Part shown: in pieces, positions 18,200 to 27,332 of the stretch
Numbering within the stretch: the first letter of the stretch is position 1
Layout of the letters: every line of letters begins with the position of its first letter
From: Enterococcus raffinosus
Lineage (GTDB): Bacteria; Bacillota; Bacilli; Lactobacillales; Enterococcaceae
DNA length: 64,000 bases
NCBI RefSeq assembly: GCF_018917525.1
Contig: NZ_JAHLOS010000003.1
Coordinates: 124,001-188,000 of the forward strand
Direction of reading: 5' to 3'
Notes under the pieces: generated by a model
Told to the model about the DNA's origin: nothing
Databases searched by the model: none
The model's input: the letters and a program-made list of their open reading frames with translations, nothing else
Made by a program: the position numbers and the translations under genes

Positions 18200-18877
18200 A
18201 TGACTAATAAAATTTTTCTTGTAGAAGACGACGCAACGATTGTTTCTGTAATTCAACAGCATTTAACTCAGTGGGGGCTGGATTGTGAAATAGCAAAAGA
18301 CTTTCAACATGTTTTCGAGGAGTATCAAACAACCCAACCTGACTTGGTGATCCTAGATATCTCCTTGCCGTATTTTAATGGCTTCTATTGGTGTCAGGAA
18401 ATTCGTAAGGTTTCAGAGGTGCCGATTATTTTTCTTTCTTCTGCCAAAGATCAGATGAATCAGGTCATGGCCTTAAACATGGGAGCAGATGAATTCATCG
18501 AGAAACCCTTTGAACTAACGATTCTGTTAGCGAAGATTCAAGCGCTGCTGCGCCGCAGTTATAAATATGGTCAGCAATTAAGCTATTCCTTTGGAGAGTA
18601 TCAATTCGTTCCGGCAATCAATCAGATTCAATCTGTGAATGATCATCTACCGTTGACTCCAAATGAATCACGCATCTTAAGTGTTCTATTTGCTACAAGA
18701 GGGCAGATCGTGCCAAGAGAACAAATTATTGAGACACTGTGGCAAAGCGATGATTTTATCGATAACAATACTTTAGCAGTCAACTTGACACGTTTACGTA
18801 AAAAATTGAAGGACTTTGGCATTGACAGTTTGATTCAAACGGTTAAAAACAAAGGCTATTTGATTGAGGATAAATAA
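18200..18877 (+). CDS. OmpR-family response regulator (BceR-like)
   Basis: 225 residues. Receiver domain 1-115 with acidic pair ED at 9-10, phospho-acceptor Asp53 in LVILDISLP, Ser in FLSSAKD near 83 and Lys in FIEKPF near 104. Winged-helix DNA-binding domain 125-225 with LTPNESRILSVLF and NTLAVNLTRLRKKLKDFG. Forms the first gene of a set with kinase, ABC ATPase and large permease, the layout of bacitracin/lantibiotic-type detoxification modules. Upstream is a TATAAT with a weak -35. The last base of its stop is the first base of the kinase ATG. Confidence 0.9.
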   Translation: MTNKIFLVEDDATIVSVIQQHLTQWGLDCEIAKDFQHVFEEYQTTQPDLVILDISLPYFNGFYWCQEIRKVSEVPIIFLSSAKDQMNQVMALNMGADEFIEKPFELTILLAKIQALLRRSYKYGQQLSYSFGEYQFVPAINQIQSVNDHLPLTPNESRILSVLFATRGQIVPREQIIETLWQSDDFIDNNTLAVNLTRLRKKLKDFGIDSLIQTVKNKGYLIEDK

Positions 18878-19866
18878 TGAAACTACTACTCAATTTTCTA
18901 TTTGAAAGGCGAATTATTTACGGGATGTACCTTGTTTTTTGGGGACTGATTTTTCTAACTTTTTATCTTTATGAACTTAGTCTTATGCCTTTTTGGGATG
19001 GGTTTCTATTTACGATTTTTGTACTGCTTGTGTATTCTTTTGTTTCTTTTTATCGCTATTTTCGCAAACAAAAGCAATTGGAGCTTTTAGCGACAAAGGA
19101 TTTACAATTAAATAGTTTAATCTTCTTTCCTAAAGCTGAGACGTTATCTGAGAAAACCTATCAGGATGCGTTGCACTTAGTTTTAGATGCCAAAAATCAG
19201 CAACAAGAAGCTTTGCAGCAGAGTCAGAAAGAAATGTTAGATGACTTCGGTTTATGGCTGCATCAGATTAAGACGCCCGTAGCAGCATTAGATCTTCTGA
19301 TCCAATCTGGTCAGTTAGACCCCCGTACCATGAAAAATGAACTGTTTAAAATTAATGAATATCTGCAGATGATTCTAAATTATATGCGGCAAAATCTAGA
19401 GCAAACAGATTTGGTCTTTCAGCAATTTGCAATCGACAAGGTCATTAAAACCGTTGTAAAGAAATACGCCACTTTTTTCTCTCAAAAGAATCTAAGTCTC
19501 GAACTCGAAAATTTAACTGGCACAGTGTATTCAGATCAGAAATGGTTGATCTTTATCCTTGAGCAGATCATTTTTAACGCAATCAAATACACGGAAAATG
19601 GCACGATCAGCATATCCTTTGAAAAGAATCAGTTAACGATTCAAGACACTGGGCTGGGGATTCGAGCGGAGGATCTGCCTCGAGTTTTTGAGAAGGGCTA
19701 CACCGGAATGAATGGCCGCGAGCAGCAAAGAGCCAGTGGATTAGGCCTATATCTCAGTCAACAGGCCGCCAATAAATTAGGTTGTCAATTGTATATTGAA
19801 TCTCAGGTCAAAAAGGGGACGAAGGTCATCATCGTTTTCCCTGAGGAGATTGCAGCATTTGAATAA
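18877..19866 (+). CDS. Intramembrane-sensing histidine kinase (BceS-like)
   Basis: 329 residues: two membrane helices (about 14-34 and 40-60) joined by only a few outside residues, so it cannot bind peptide by itself and is expected to sense through the ABC permease. Phospho-acceptor His129 in LWLHQIKTPVAALD; N-box IIFNAIKYTENG near 228; G1 IQDTGLGIRAEDL near 255; GLGLYLSQQAANKLG near 288. Translationally coupled to the regulator. A terminator follows, so kinase and regulator form a unit separable from the transporter genes. Confidence 0.9.
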   Translation: MKLLLNFLFERRIIYGMYLVFWGLIFLTFYLYELSLMPFWDGFLFTIFVLLVYSFVSFYRYFRKQKQLELLATKDLQLNSLIFFPKAETLSEKTYQDALHLVLDAKNQQQEALQQSQKEMLDDFGLWLHQIKTPVAALDLLIQSGQLDPRTMKNELFKINEYLQMILNYMRQNLEQTDLVFQQFAIDKVIKTVVKKYATFFSQKNLSLELENLTGTVYSDQKWLIFILEQIIFNAIKYTENGTISISFEKNQLTIQDTGLGIRAEDLPRVFEKGYTGMNGREQQRASGLGLYLSQQAANKLGCQLYIESQVKKGTKVIIVFPEEIAAFE

Positions 19867-19905
19867 ATCCAAACTTTCATGATTGTAAGTTTGGATTTAT
19901 TTTCG
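19865..19905 (+). terminator. Terminator between kinase and ABC genes
   Basis: A 12-base perfect stem (AAATCCAAACTT with its complement), followed by ATTTTC. It overlaps the kinase stop codon. It separates two-component expression from the transporter genes. Confidence 0.8.
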
Positions 19906-20006
19906 TAAGTAGTGTTTTTACAGGCAAGATTCTATGATGTAGTAGAGAGCTAGCCAGTTACAATTCGTTAGCGAAACTACAAAAAATGAACTAGGAGGAT
20001 TTCACA

Positions 20007-20768
20007 ATGAATGAACTTTTAAAAGTGGAGAATATCAAAAAAATCTACCAAACCCAGTTCAAGGGGATGCCTGTTGAAGCATTGAGAAGTATTGATCTGT
20101 CCGTTGAAAAGGGCGATTACGTGGCAATCATGGGCGAGTCAGGGTCTGGTAAGAGCACCTTGCTGAACTTGATCGCAACCTTGGATAAGCCATCTTCAGG
20201 AACGATTCTATTAGATGGAATGGATTTGAATACTATTAAGGAAAAAAATGCGGCAGCTTTTCGACGGGATCATTTAGGCTTTGTTTTTCAAGATTTTAAT
20301 TTATTAGACACGTTTTCGGTTAAGGACAATATTTTACTGCCGCTGGTTTTATCTCGTACTCCAGTCAAGCAGTTAATGGGAGAACTTAAACCGGTAGTAA
20401 AAGCATTAGGCATTGAGAAATTATTAGAAAAGTATCCTTATGAGCTATCAGGGGGGCAAAAGCAGCGGGTTGCAGTAGCAAGAGCGATTATTACGAATCC
20501 AGATTTATTGCTGGCGGATGAGCCAACAGGAGCTCTGGATTCCAAAACCTCTGAACAGTTGTTGCAGATTTTCCAACGTTTGAATTTCAATGGTCAGACG
20601 ATCTTAATGGTGACACACAGTTCAATTGCGGCCAGCCATGCTAAACGCGTCCTTTTTATCAAGGATGGACAGGTCTATCATCAACTCTATCGTGGCAACA
20701 AGGACAATTACGAGTTTCTTGAAACAATCAATGAGACCTTGACAGCCTTGTTATCGAAGGAGGCTTAA
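20007..20768 (+). CDS. ABC transporter ATPase (BceA-like)
   Basis: 253 residues of the MacB/LolD-type group: Walker [10 protein letters not shown] near residue 44, Q-loop [10 protein letters not shown] near 93, signature [14 protein letters not shown] near 148, Walker [16 protein letters not shown] near 168, switch His in [10 protein letters not shown] near 203. Pairs with the next gene to release cell-wall-directed peptides from their lipid targets and to signal to the kinase. A likely inducible promoter (TTTACA, 17, TAGTAG) lies between the kinase terminator and the AGGAGG site. The next ATG follows by 3 bases. Confidence 0.9.
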   Translation: MNELLKVENIKKIYQTQFKGMPVEALRSIDLSVEKGDYVAIMGESGSGKSTLLNLIATLDKPSSGTILLDGMDLNTIKEKNAAAFRRDHLGFVFQDFNLLDTFSVKDNILLPLVLSRTPVKQLMGELKPVVKALGIEKLLEKYPYELSGGQKQRVAVARAIITNPDLLLADEPTGALDSKTSEQLLQIFQRLNFNGQTILMVTHSSIAASHAKRVLFIKDGQVYHQLYRGNKDNYEFLETINETLTALLSKEA

Positions 20769-20771
20769 AAA

Positions 20772-22760
20772 ATGTTTTATTTAAAATTAGCCTCTACTAA
20801 TTTAAAGAAAAACCATCGTGGGTATTTACCATTTCTAATTTCAATGTTGTTTTTAGTCGCTATCAATACGATGACACAGGTAATTGTAAATAACGAAGGA
20901 ATGCGCACGCTGCCTGGTGGTGGTTCTGCCAGTGCGATGTTTGGTTTAGGGCACATCGTCATTATGATTTTTACCGTGATCTTTTCTTTTTATACGAATA
21001 GCTTTTTGCTTAAGCAGCGAAAAAAAGAATTAGGTCTCTACAATATTCTTGGTTTAGGAAAACGCGAACTGTATCAGTTAATGATTTGGGAAAATTTTCT
21101 CAGCTTTTTACTCGTGATTATCACGGGGTTGATTACGGGAGTTGTTTTATCAAGGCTAGCTTTCCTGATATTGCATCGACTGATTGGCGTTGGAAACCAG
21201 TTTGTTTTTCAGCTTTTTCCTGAGAGCTTAGGTTTTGTTTCAATGTTGTTTTTAGGAATTTTCTTTTTACTGCTGCTTATTAATTGCTGGCAAATCAAAA
21301 GAACCAATCCTATTTCGCTCCTGCACGGAAGTAAGAAGGGGGAACAGGAACCAAAAGCACGTTGGATCATCGCTATTTTGGGTCTGGTTCTTTTAGGAAG
21401 CGGCTACGGGATCGCCATTACGATCGATTCTCCGTTGAATGCCTTGACGTTGTTTTTCGTGGCAATTATTTTGGTAATCCTTGGGACTTATTGCTTATTT
21501 ATCGCCGGAAGTATTGCTCTACTGAAGCTGCTTAAAAGGAATGAACGATTCTATTATAAGACGAATCATTTTATTTCAATCTCAAGTATGATGCATCGAA
21601 TGAAACAAAATGCAGCAGGCTTAGCCAGTATTTGTATTCTTTCAACAATGGTTTTAGTAACCGCGGCGACCACTGGCAGTCTGTTCTTTGGTCAAAAGGA
21701 CGTTGAGAATACACGCTATCCACGTGACGTGATGATTTCAACGTTCCAGCAACCAGAGAAAGTGAAAACTGCGATTGAAACGGTGAGTGCAGAGAAACAG
21801 GCGCCAATTACGAAGCAAGTTTACCTGACTTCAACCAGAAGCATCATGTTTCAACCCAAAAATGGCAACTATCAGCTGACAAGTGAGGATGATTATTACA
21901 GCTCAAAATCAGCAACAGTTGCTTTAATAAACTTTATGACTGCTCAAGAGTATGAAAAACATACAAAGGCATCCGTAAATTTGAAGGATGACGAAATTTA
22001 TTTCTATCCAGTTAGCGGTGATATCGATGAGGATCAGCTGAAGATTGAGAATCAGAAGTTTAAAATCAAAAAACGGATCGATAAATTTCCCGGAATCAAT
22101 CAACAGATCGAGCTAACAGATTCTTTTGTAGTTGTTTTAGCTAATCAGTCAGTCCTAGAACAGTGTTTGACAAACTGGTTTCCGAAAAAAGCGGATGCCG
22201 CAGAAAACTATCCTGAGTACAACTTTATGTTCAACACTGATTTAAAAGAAAAAGAGAAGCAAATCGATTTCGCACAAACATTGCGTAGTCAACTGAACCA
22301 GCAGTTGGGAGATGCTCAGTTTAGGTTTGATGATAAGTATACCTTTGTGTCTGAAAACAAAGTCTTTACCGGCGGTTTCTTCTTTTTAGGCATCATCTTC
22401 GGAGCAACCTTTATCTTAGCAACTGCCTTGATTATCTACTACAAACAAATCTCTGAGGGGATAGATGATCGAGAACGCTTTGAAATTCTACAAAAGGTCG
22501 GAATGAGCCATCATGAGGTTAGAAAAGTCATTCGCAGTCAAGTGATGATGGTATTTTCTTTCCCATTAGTCGTGGCTGTGATCCATCTGGGATTTGCATT
22601 TCCTTTAATCAAAAAGTTGTTGGTGCTATTTGGATTGGTGAATTGGAAACTGTTTCTGCTTGTTTGTGTAATCGTAACAATAATCTTTGCCATCCTGTAT
22701 TTTGTCGTTTATCGCTTAACCGCACGAAGCTACTATCAACTTGTTGAACGGAAAAGTTAA
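20772..22760 (+). CDS. ABC permease with large outside domain (BceB-like)
   Basis: 662 residues. Ten membrane helices: one near 18-38, three in the first FtsX-like core (55-180), two near 200-250, one near 285, then an outside domain of about 200 residues (310-525) with no Cys pairs, then three helices (about 535-650). FFLGIIFGATFILATALIIYYKQISEGIDDRERFEILQKVGMS matches the coupling region of FtsX/BceB permeases. The outside domain between helices 7 and 8 is the defining part of Bce-type transporters and sets peptide specificity. Which antibiotic is recognised cannot be read from sequence. Confidence 0.9.
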   Translation: MFYLKLASTNLKKNHRGYLPFLISMLFLVAINTMTQVIVNNEGMRTLPGGGSASAMFGLGHIVIMIFTVIFSFYTNSFLLKQRKKELGLYNILGLGKRELYQLMIWENFLSFLLVIITGLITGVVLSRLAFLILHRLIGVGNQFVFQLFPESLGFVSMLFLGIFFLLLLINCWQIKRTNPISLLHGSKKGEQEPKARWIIAILGLVLLGSGYGIAITIDSPLNALTLFFVAIILVILGTYCLFIAGSIALLKLLKRNERFYYKTNHFISISSMMHRMKQNAAGLASICILSTMVLVTAATTGSLFFGQKDVENTRYPRDVMISTFQQPEKVKTAIETVSAEKQAPITKQVYLTSTRSIMFQPKNGNYQLTSEDDYYSSKSATVALINFMTAQEYEKHTKASVNLKDDEIYFYPVSGDIDEDQLKIENQKFKIKKRIDKFPGINQQIELTDSFVVVLANQSVLEQCLTNWFPKKADAAENYPEYNFMFNTDLKEKEKQIDFAQTLRSQLNQQLGDAQFRFDDKYTFVSENKVFTGGFFFLGIIFGATFILATALIIYYKQISEGIDDRERFEILQKVGMSHHEVRKVIRSQVMMVFSFPLVVAVIHLGFAFPLIKKLLVLFGLVNWKLFLLVCVIVTIIFAILYFVVYRLTARSYYQLVERKS

Positions 22761-22763
22761 GAA

Positions 22764-22793
22764 AAGCATTGGTCATTTGACCAATGCTTCTTT
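22764..22793. terminator. Bidirectional terminator
   Basis: AAGCATTGGTCA and TGACCAATGCTT form a 12-base perfect stem with a 2-base loop; short T-runs on both strands. Shared by the Bce-like permease gene and the CDF gene. Confidence 0.8.
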
Positions 22794-22795
22794 GC

Positions 22796-23956
22796 TTACA
22801 GTAGATAGGTTCGATCAAAAGTGATACTTAGCTTTGCAGGTTCGCTTTGACTGACAAAACGTTCGCTGATCTGATCCTGTAGCTGTGAATTTGTGACTTT
22901 CTTTAGATCTTCAGGAACGACTAAATCAAAATAAATAGTTTCTGGAGTAGTCGTCTTATCAACGCGGAGATCGTGAAAACGCAAATGCTGATGAATATCC
23001 TTTAAAATTCTTTTTAGTTCCGGAGCTATCCGCTTAAAATCAGGATCATCAATCGGATAGGGATCAAGGTGGCAAACTAAATCAACCCCCAAGTTTTGTT
23101 TTACATCGTATTCGATCGCATCTATTACTTCATGAGCATGAGGCAAACTCCAATCTTGATTAACCTCAATATGAACAGAAGCAAAAACACTATTTGGCCC
23201 ATAGCTATGAATCAGCAGGTCATGGTAGCCAATAATATCTGGATAATTATCCAAATGTTTACGAATTGCTAAGACTTCTTCATCACGTGGCCGAACGCCC
23301 ATTAAATCATTAATGAAGCCCATAATCATTTTGACCCCTGAGTAAATGATATACAAGGCGATCAAGAATCCGATATACCCATCGATACGCCAGCCACTGA
23401 ACCATTCGATAATTGCGGAAATCAACACAGCGATCGTAGTGTAAACATCGTTAATACTATCTTGAGCAGTTGCCTTCAACGTATCAGAATTAATCTCATT
23501 TCCCAATCTTCGATACATAAAGGACTGCCAAAATTTCATTAGGATAGATAATATCAAAACGATGTAAACGATGGGAGAGAGTAAAACACTACTAGGATGT
23601 AGTATTTTGATAAAAGAACTGTCTAAAAAACGAATCCCAACATAAGTGACTAAAATCGAAATGACAAATCCACTGATATATTCAAACCGTTCATGACCAT
23701 AAGGGTGATCTTCATCCGCTGGTTTTCCAGCAATTTTGAAACCGGCGAGGGTGATAACCGAAGAAGCCGTGTCTGAAAGATTATTCATTGCATCAGCCAT
23801 GATCGAGACGCTGCCAGAGAGTGAACCGATAAAGAATTTAGCGAGGAAGAGAAGAAGATTCGAGATTAAACCTAAAATTCCTCCTAAGATCCCAACACTG
23901 GTTCTTTTATTTCCCTTCCAACGACTTGTAATTTTATTTATAAAAAAATTTAGCAT
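22796..23956 (-). CDS. Cation diffusion facilitator (CDF) metal exporter
   Basis: 386 residues. Six membrane helices in residues 20-215 with the metal sites SIMADAMNNLSDTASSVITL near 55 and TLKATAQDSINDVYTTIAVL near 160 (paired Asp ligands), and DHPYGHERFEY between helices. The C-terminal cytoplasmic part is long (about 220-386): the usual CDF domain with HDLLIHSYGPNSVFASVHIEVN, plus about 80 extra residues. It exports Zn, Mn or Fe against H+; the metal is not decided here. The start was moved 6 codons inward because AAGGA lies 9 bases before this ATG. Confidence 0.85.
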   Translation of the reverse strand: MLNFFINKITSRWKGNKRTSVGILGGILGLISNLLLFLAKFFIGSLSGSVSIMADAMNNLSDTASSVITLAGFKIAGKPADEDHPYGHERFEYISGFVISILVTYVGIRFLDSSFIKILHPSSVLLSPIVYIVLILSILMKFWQSFMYRRLGNEINSDTLKATAQDSINDVYTTIAVLISAIIEWFSGWRIDGYIGFLIALYIIYSGVKMIMGFINDLMGVRPRDEEVLAIRKHLDNYPDIIGYHDLLIHSYGPNSVFASVHIEVNQDWSLPHAHEVIDAIEYDVKQNLGVDLVCHLDPYPIDDPDFKRIAPELKRILKDIHQHLRFHDLRVDKTTTPETIYFDLVVPEDLKKVTNSQLQDQISERFVSQSEPAKLSITFDRTYLL

Positions 23957-24037
23957 AACACTCATCCTTATCAATCAATTATTACTAGTATAACCGAAAA
24001 AAGTGACAGAAAGAAGCCAAATCCATCGGCAAACATT

Positions 24038-24072
24038 AAAAGTAAACCCTAAACATTTGAGGTTTACTTTTA
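24038..24072. terminator. Orphan terminator-like hairpin between divergent genes
   Basis: AAAGTAAACC and GGTTTACTTT form a 10-base perfect stem with T-rich sequence on both sides. It lies between the start of the minus-strand CDF gene and a plus-strand gene, so no annotated transcript ends here. Confidence 0.5.
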
Positions 24073-24173
24073 TTATTAGTCTATTTTCGAAGTTTTTTAA
24101 TAAAATTTTTGTAGATATCTCAGCTAATTAAAATGTAAACACTTTATAATTATTTATGTAAGAGGATTCAAAA

Positions 24174-24542
24174 ATGGGAGGTATGAGTATGGAGAATCAA
24201 GTAGACATAACATTATGGAAGATTCAAACAAGCAATGTAGTCACAGCACTGGAAGATTTCATTGAAGACTGGAAAGCTTCAAGAAATAGTGATCTTGATG
24301 AATATTTACGGAGCTACCCAGGTTACTTCCAAAGTGACGAACCCACCCGTGAAGCAATTCGTCTAGTCCTTAATTATGCCAAAGAACTGATGGACGGAAA
24401 ACGTGATAGTGTTGGATTTTATGAAAATAAAATTTGGCGGACAGAAAGCGGCGAAAGTGTACGAATGACTCATTTCCACGAACGTTCGATTTCGAAATTA
24501 ATGCAGAAAATTATTAAAGATAAAGAAAAGGCTAATGTTTAA
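24174..24542 (+). CDS. Hypothetical acidic cytoplasmic protein
   Basis: 122 residues, no membrane helix or signal. Helical and charged, with TLWKIQTSNVVTALEDFIEDWKASRNSDLDEYLRSYPGY-type composition in the first half and RMTHFHERSISKLMQKIIKDKEKA at the end. I do not recognise it. Two starts are possible: this ATG (AGAGG 8 bases upstream) or one 5 codons later (GGGAGG 7 bases upstream). A TATAAT lies about 25 bases before the ribosome site. Confidence 0.6.
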   Translation: MGGMSMENQVDITLWKIQTSNVVTALEDFIEDWKASRNSDLDEYLRSYPGYFQSDEPTREAIRLVLNYAKELMDGKRDSVGFYENKIWRTESGESVRMTHFHERSISKLMQKIIKDKEKANV

Positions 24543-24544
24543 TT

Positions 24545-24587
24545 AGAAGAAGGACCTAACCGGCTTGTGCTGCTGGGTTCTTTTTTA
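24545..24587 (+). terminator. Probable terminator
   Basis: An imperfect stem involving AGAAGGACC and GGGTTCTT, followed by six T, directly after the hypothetical gene. Confidence 0.5.
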
Positions 24588-24645
24588 TAGGAACACATGG
24601 ATGCTTTTATATTAAGTGATTTAAGTATAGGTAGGGAAAGTCTGT

Positions 24646-24801
24646 TTGACATATTCTATGAGGCTGTTAGTATCTCTAATAAATCCTATTGCATAGAATA
24701 TGTTTGCGAGTGAAGACCTTTGTTCTGGAACTGCTAGAGATATAAATAATGATAGAAAAATCTTGGGTTATCATTTTTTTATCGATGATCCAAGATTTTT
24801 G
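24646..24801 (+). ncRNA. Candidate small RNA in a 628-base gene-free stretch
   Basis: A perfect TTGACA (24646-24651) with a poor -10 (AGTATC or nearby) is followed by about 90 bases and a strong terminator (24757-24801: AAATCTTGG pairs with CCAAGATTT, inner TTATCAT with ATGATC, then TTTTT). An 11-base perfect inverted repeat, CATATTCTATG (24650-24660) and CATAGAATATG (24692-24702), overlaps the start. No reading frame fits between promoter and terminator. The role is unknown; the weak -10 keeps confidence low. Confidence 0.35.
24757..24801 (+). terminator. Terminator of the candidate small RNA
   Basis: AAATCTTGG and CCAAGATTT with an inner helix, followed by five T. No protein gene ends here. 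Confidence 0.75.
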
Positions 24802-25066
24802 TGTGTTTTAACGTATATTATATTAATAAAACAATTATTTTATAATTTTTTAGAACAAACATTTTTTTGGAATTTCATTAAAAAAATAATTTAATGCTGA
24901 TTGGGACTCCATTTTGAGGACTAATTATTGTTTATGGTAAAATATGTGATTTGTACGTTTTGTGGATATACATGACTGCTTTAACAAGCTTTATGAATAA
25001 ATAAACACGTAAAGAAGAGAATATTTTTTTCTGATTTTTGATAATATTGAAGATTTTATGAACTCT

Positions 25067-25106
25067 GACCTAGTCTTTAGACAGGTCTCTAAATTAATGA
25101 TATTAT
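25067..25106 (+). promoter_or_regulatory. Promoter of the wall hydrolase gene with dyad on the -35
   Basis: TAGACA (25078-25083), 17 bases, TATTAT (25101-25106). The near-perfect dyad GACCTAGTC-TTTA-GACAGGTC (25067-25087) covers the -35, suggesting a repressor or activator site. About 65 bases of leader follow before the start codon. Confidence 0.55.
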
Positions 25107-25170
25107 AGTAAGTAATTAAGGAAATTAATTATATGTGAAAATATATTTATATTAGAAATGAGGTATAGGG

Positions 25171-27117
25171 ATGAAGTACAATAAAATTGTAAGTCTATTA
25201 GCGCTGGGCAGTCTCTTCGGACCAACTCTATTGGCTTCACAACAAGCTTTCGCTGAAGAAAGTAGTACTGTTGTCAGCAACTCAGCTGCGACTTCATCAA
25301 GTCAACAAACGACAGAAAGTTCAAGTACAGGGGGTACGGAAAGTTCTGAAGTGCCAGATCCTGATCCGACCGATCCTACTCCTGAACCAGCGAAACAATA
25401 TAGTTTATTAGCAAATGGAAATCCAATCGCAAACAATACATTTGCTGACGCAAAAGGAAACCAAATTAGTTTCCAATATGCGTCGACTGAAGGACTAGTT
25501 GCCAATACGACCGTTCATTACGTTGTGTCATTAGCTAAAGGATATACATTAAAAGAAGTAAAGATTATAAACACAACGTCTCAAGCGGCTGTTTTAACGA
25601 GTGGAACTATTAATGGTCAGTTCGCAATGCCGGACTCAGATGTATCCATTCAGTTTGAGGTGACTCCTGTGAAGTCAGAAGAAAAACCGTCACCAACGCC
25701 AAAACCAACAGAAAAACCAAGTGGCAACGCAGGGAATACAAATAATGGAAGTAAGGATAAACCAGCAAATAATTCATCAAGTACAACTAATTCTGCTGGA
25801 AATTCATCAGTGACAAATCAAGAGCAACAAGCTGCACGTCAACCAGAAGCAGCAACAGCCGATGTTCGTATACCTTCAAATCAGAACGCGCCAACTTTCA
25901 GTAATGAGGTTCAAACGGCAATCGTTCAGGAAGCTTATCGTCATCTTGGAAAGCCATATGTTTGGGGTGCTAAAGGCCCGAATGCTTTTGACTGTTCAGG
26001 ACTTGCTTATGTTGTCTATGCCAATGCTACTGGTCATAATATCGGTGGTTGGACAGGCGATCAGCAATACGCAGGAACGCAAATTCCCGTTAGTGAAGCA
26101 CAACCTGGTGACTTGCTATTTTGGGGAGCGCCAACAAGCGTGACGACTCATGTTGCAATCTATATCGGTAATGGACAATATATCCATGCACCACAACCTG
26201 GTGATGTTGTAAAAATCGGCAGTATCGCTGATTTTGCACCAACCTTTGCCCTTCGAGTAAATGTTGCAGGCTTACCGAAAGCAACAGGCTCTTTATCCAA
26301 TGCGTTTGGTCAATATAGTACGAATCAGCCATTCATTTTTAATAAAAATCAAACAACCGATCAGTTTATCAAGAAAATCGGGGAAACGTCTCGAGAAATT
26401 GGACAAAAGAACGGCATTTATTCATCTGTTATGATTGCTCAAGCGATTTTGGAAAGTGGTTCTGGTAATAGTTCTTTGGCCAGCGAACCAAACTATAATT
26501 TATTTGGAATTAAAGGGAAGTTCAAGGATCAAGGTGTGACATTCCAAACATTGGAACAGGATAAAGATGGAGCAAGCTTCCAAATTACTTCTGAATTTAG
26601 AAAGTATCCTTCCTATAAAGAATCACTGGAAGATTATGCGAAACTGATCAAAAAAGGAATTTCAGGGAATACTGATTTCTACAAAGCAACTTGGAAAGAT
26701 CAAACAGAATCTTATAAAGATGCGACTGAGCATCTACAAGGACGCTATGCAACAGATAAACAATATGCAGAGAAACTAAATGCAATCATCAAAGCATATG
26801 ATTTAACTGAATTTGATCACGCTAAAGAAACCAAAGAAAAAACAACTGGGCCAGAAAGTACAGTAACGAAAGCAAAATTTGATGTGAATGATCAGATTCA
26901 ATCAAAATTAATTGCTAGCATTGTTAATAGTCCGCGGATTCCGCAGGTGATGTCAACGAAACATTTTGTTAATCTTTTCCGTGGCGAGAGCTTGATTGCA
27001 CTGGCTGCAACAGCATTACCGATGAAGAAGAGTCAAACAGAAACCATTCCTACTGCTTCATCGATCTATGTTACTTTAAGTAATGGCTTGCTGGCGGTTA
27101 TCCCACCAATGAAATAA
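25171..27117 (+). CDS. Secreted two-domain cell-wall hydrolase (NlpC/P60 plus glucosaminidase)
   Basis: 648 residues. Signal peptide 1-28 (QQAFAEES); Ser/Thr-rich 30-70; a beta-rich domain 75-168; a Pro/Asn/Ser linker 170-235; NlpC/P60 peptidase 243-367 with Cys275 in FDCSGLAYV, His327 in TTHVAIY and His339; glucosaminidase (LytG/FlgJ type) about 385-545 with catalytic Glu428 in AQAILESGSGNSSL and YNLFGIKG; a C-terminal tail of about 100 residues without recognised anchor. It would cut both the stem peptide and the glycan of peptidoglycan, probably for daughter-cell separation. The ribosome site is GAGGT. The promoter carries a dyad. No LPXTG, LysM or WxL attachment is seen. Confidence 0.85.
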   Translation: MKYNKIVSLLALGSLFGPTLLASQQAFAEESSTVVSNSAATSSSQQTTESSSTGGTESSEVPDPDPTDPTPEPAKQYSLLANGNPIANNTFADAKGNQISFQYASTEGLVANTTVHYVVSLAKGYTLKEVKIINTTSQAAVLTSGTINGQFAMPDSDVSIQFEVTPVKSEEKPSPTPKPTEKPSGNAGNTNNGSKDKPANNSSSTTNSAGNSSVTNQEQQAARQPEAATADVRIPSNQNAPTFSNEVQTAIVQEAYRHLGKPYVWGAKGPNAFDCSGLAYVVYANATGHNIGGWTGDQQYAGTQIPVSEAQPGDLLFWGAPTSVTTHVAIYIGNGQYIHAPQPGDVVKIGSIADFAPTFALRVNVAGLPKATGSLSNAFGQYSTNQPFIFNKNQTTDQFIKKIGETSREIGQKNGIYSSVMIAQAILESGSGNSSLASEPNYNLFGIKGKFKDQGVTFQTLEQDKDGASFQITSEFRKYPSYKESLEDYAKLIKKGISGNTDFYKATWKDQTESYKDATEHLQGRYATDKQYAEKLNAIIKAYDLTEFDHAKETKEKTTGPESTVTKAKFDVNDQIQSKLIASIVNSPRIPQVMSTKHFVNLFRGESLIALAATALPMKKSQTETIPTASSIYVTLSNGLLAVIPPMK

Positions 27118-27132
27118 TTTTGCAAATAAGAG

Positions 27133-27164
27133 ACTGCCAAGTGAAAAACTTGGTAGTTTTTTTC
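27133..27164 (+). terminator. Terminator of the wall hydrolase gene
   Basis: ACTGCCAAGT pairs with ACTTGGTAGT (one G-T pair) around a 5-base loop, then seven T. Confidence 0.85.
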
Positions 27165-27332
27165 TTTTAAAAATGCTTAACTTATGTGAGAATGTAATCG
27201 TATTCTTTTTAAATGAATAAAGAGAAATTTCACAAGACGTAAGATTTCGTGAAATTAATTAATCAACTGAAAAAAATTAAAAATAGGGCTAAATAAGTCA
27301 ATTTTTGTTTTTTTAAAACAGGAGAGATGACA

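Noticed and set aside
24700-24894. 64-codon open frame rich in Phe and Ile
   Set aside because: It runs across a strong terminator hairpin, has no ribosome site and has AT-driven composition.
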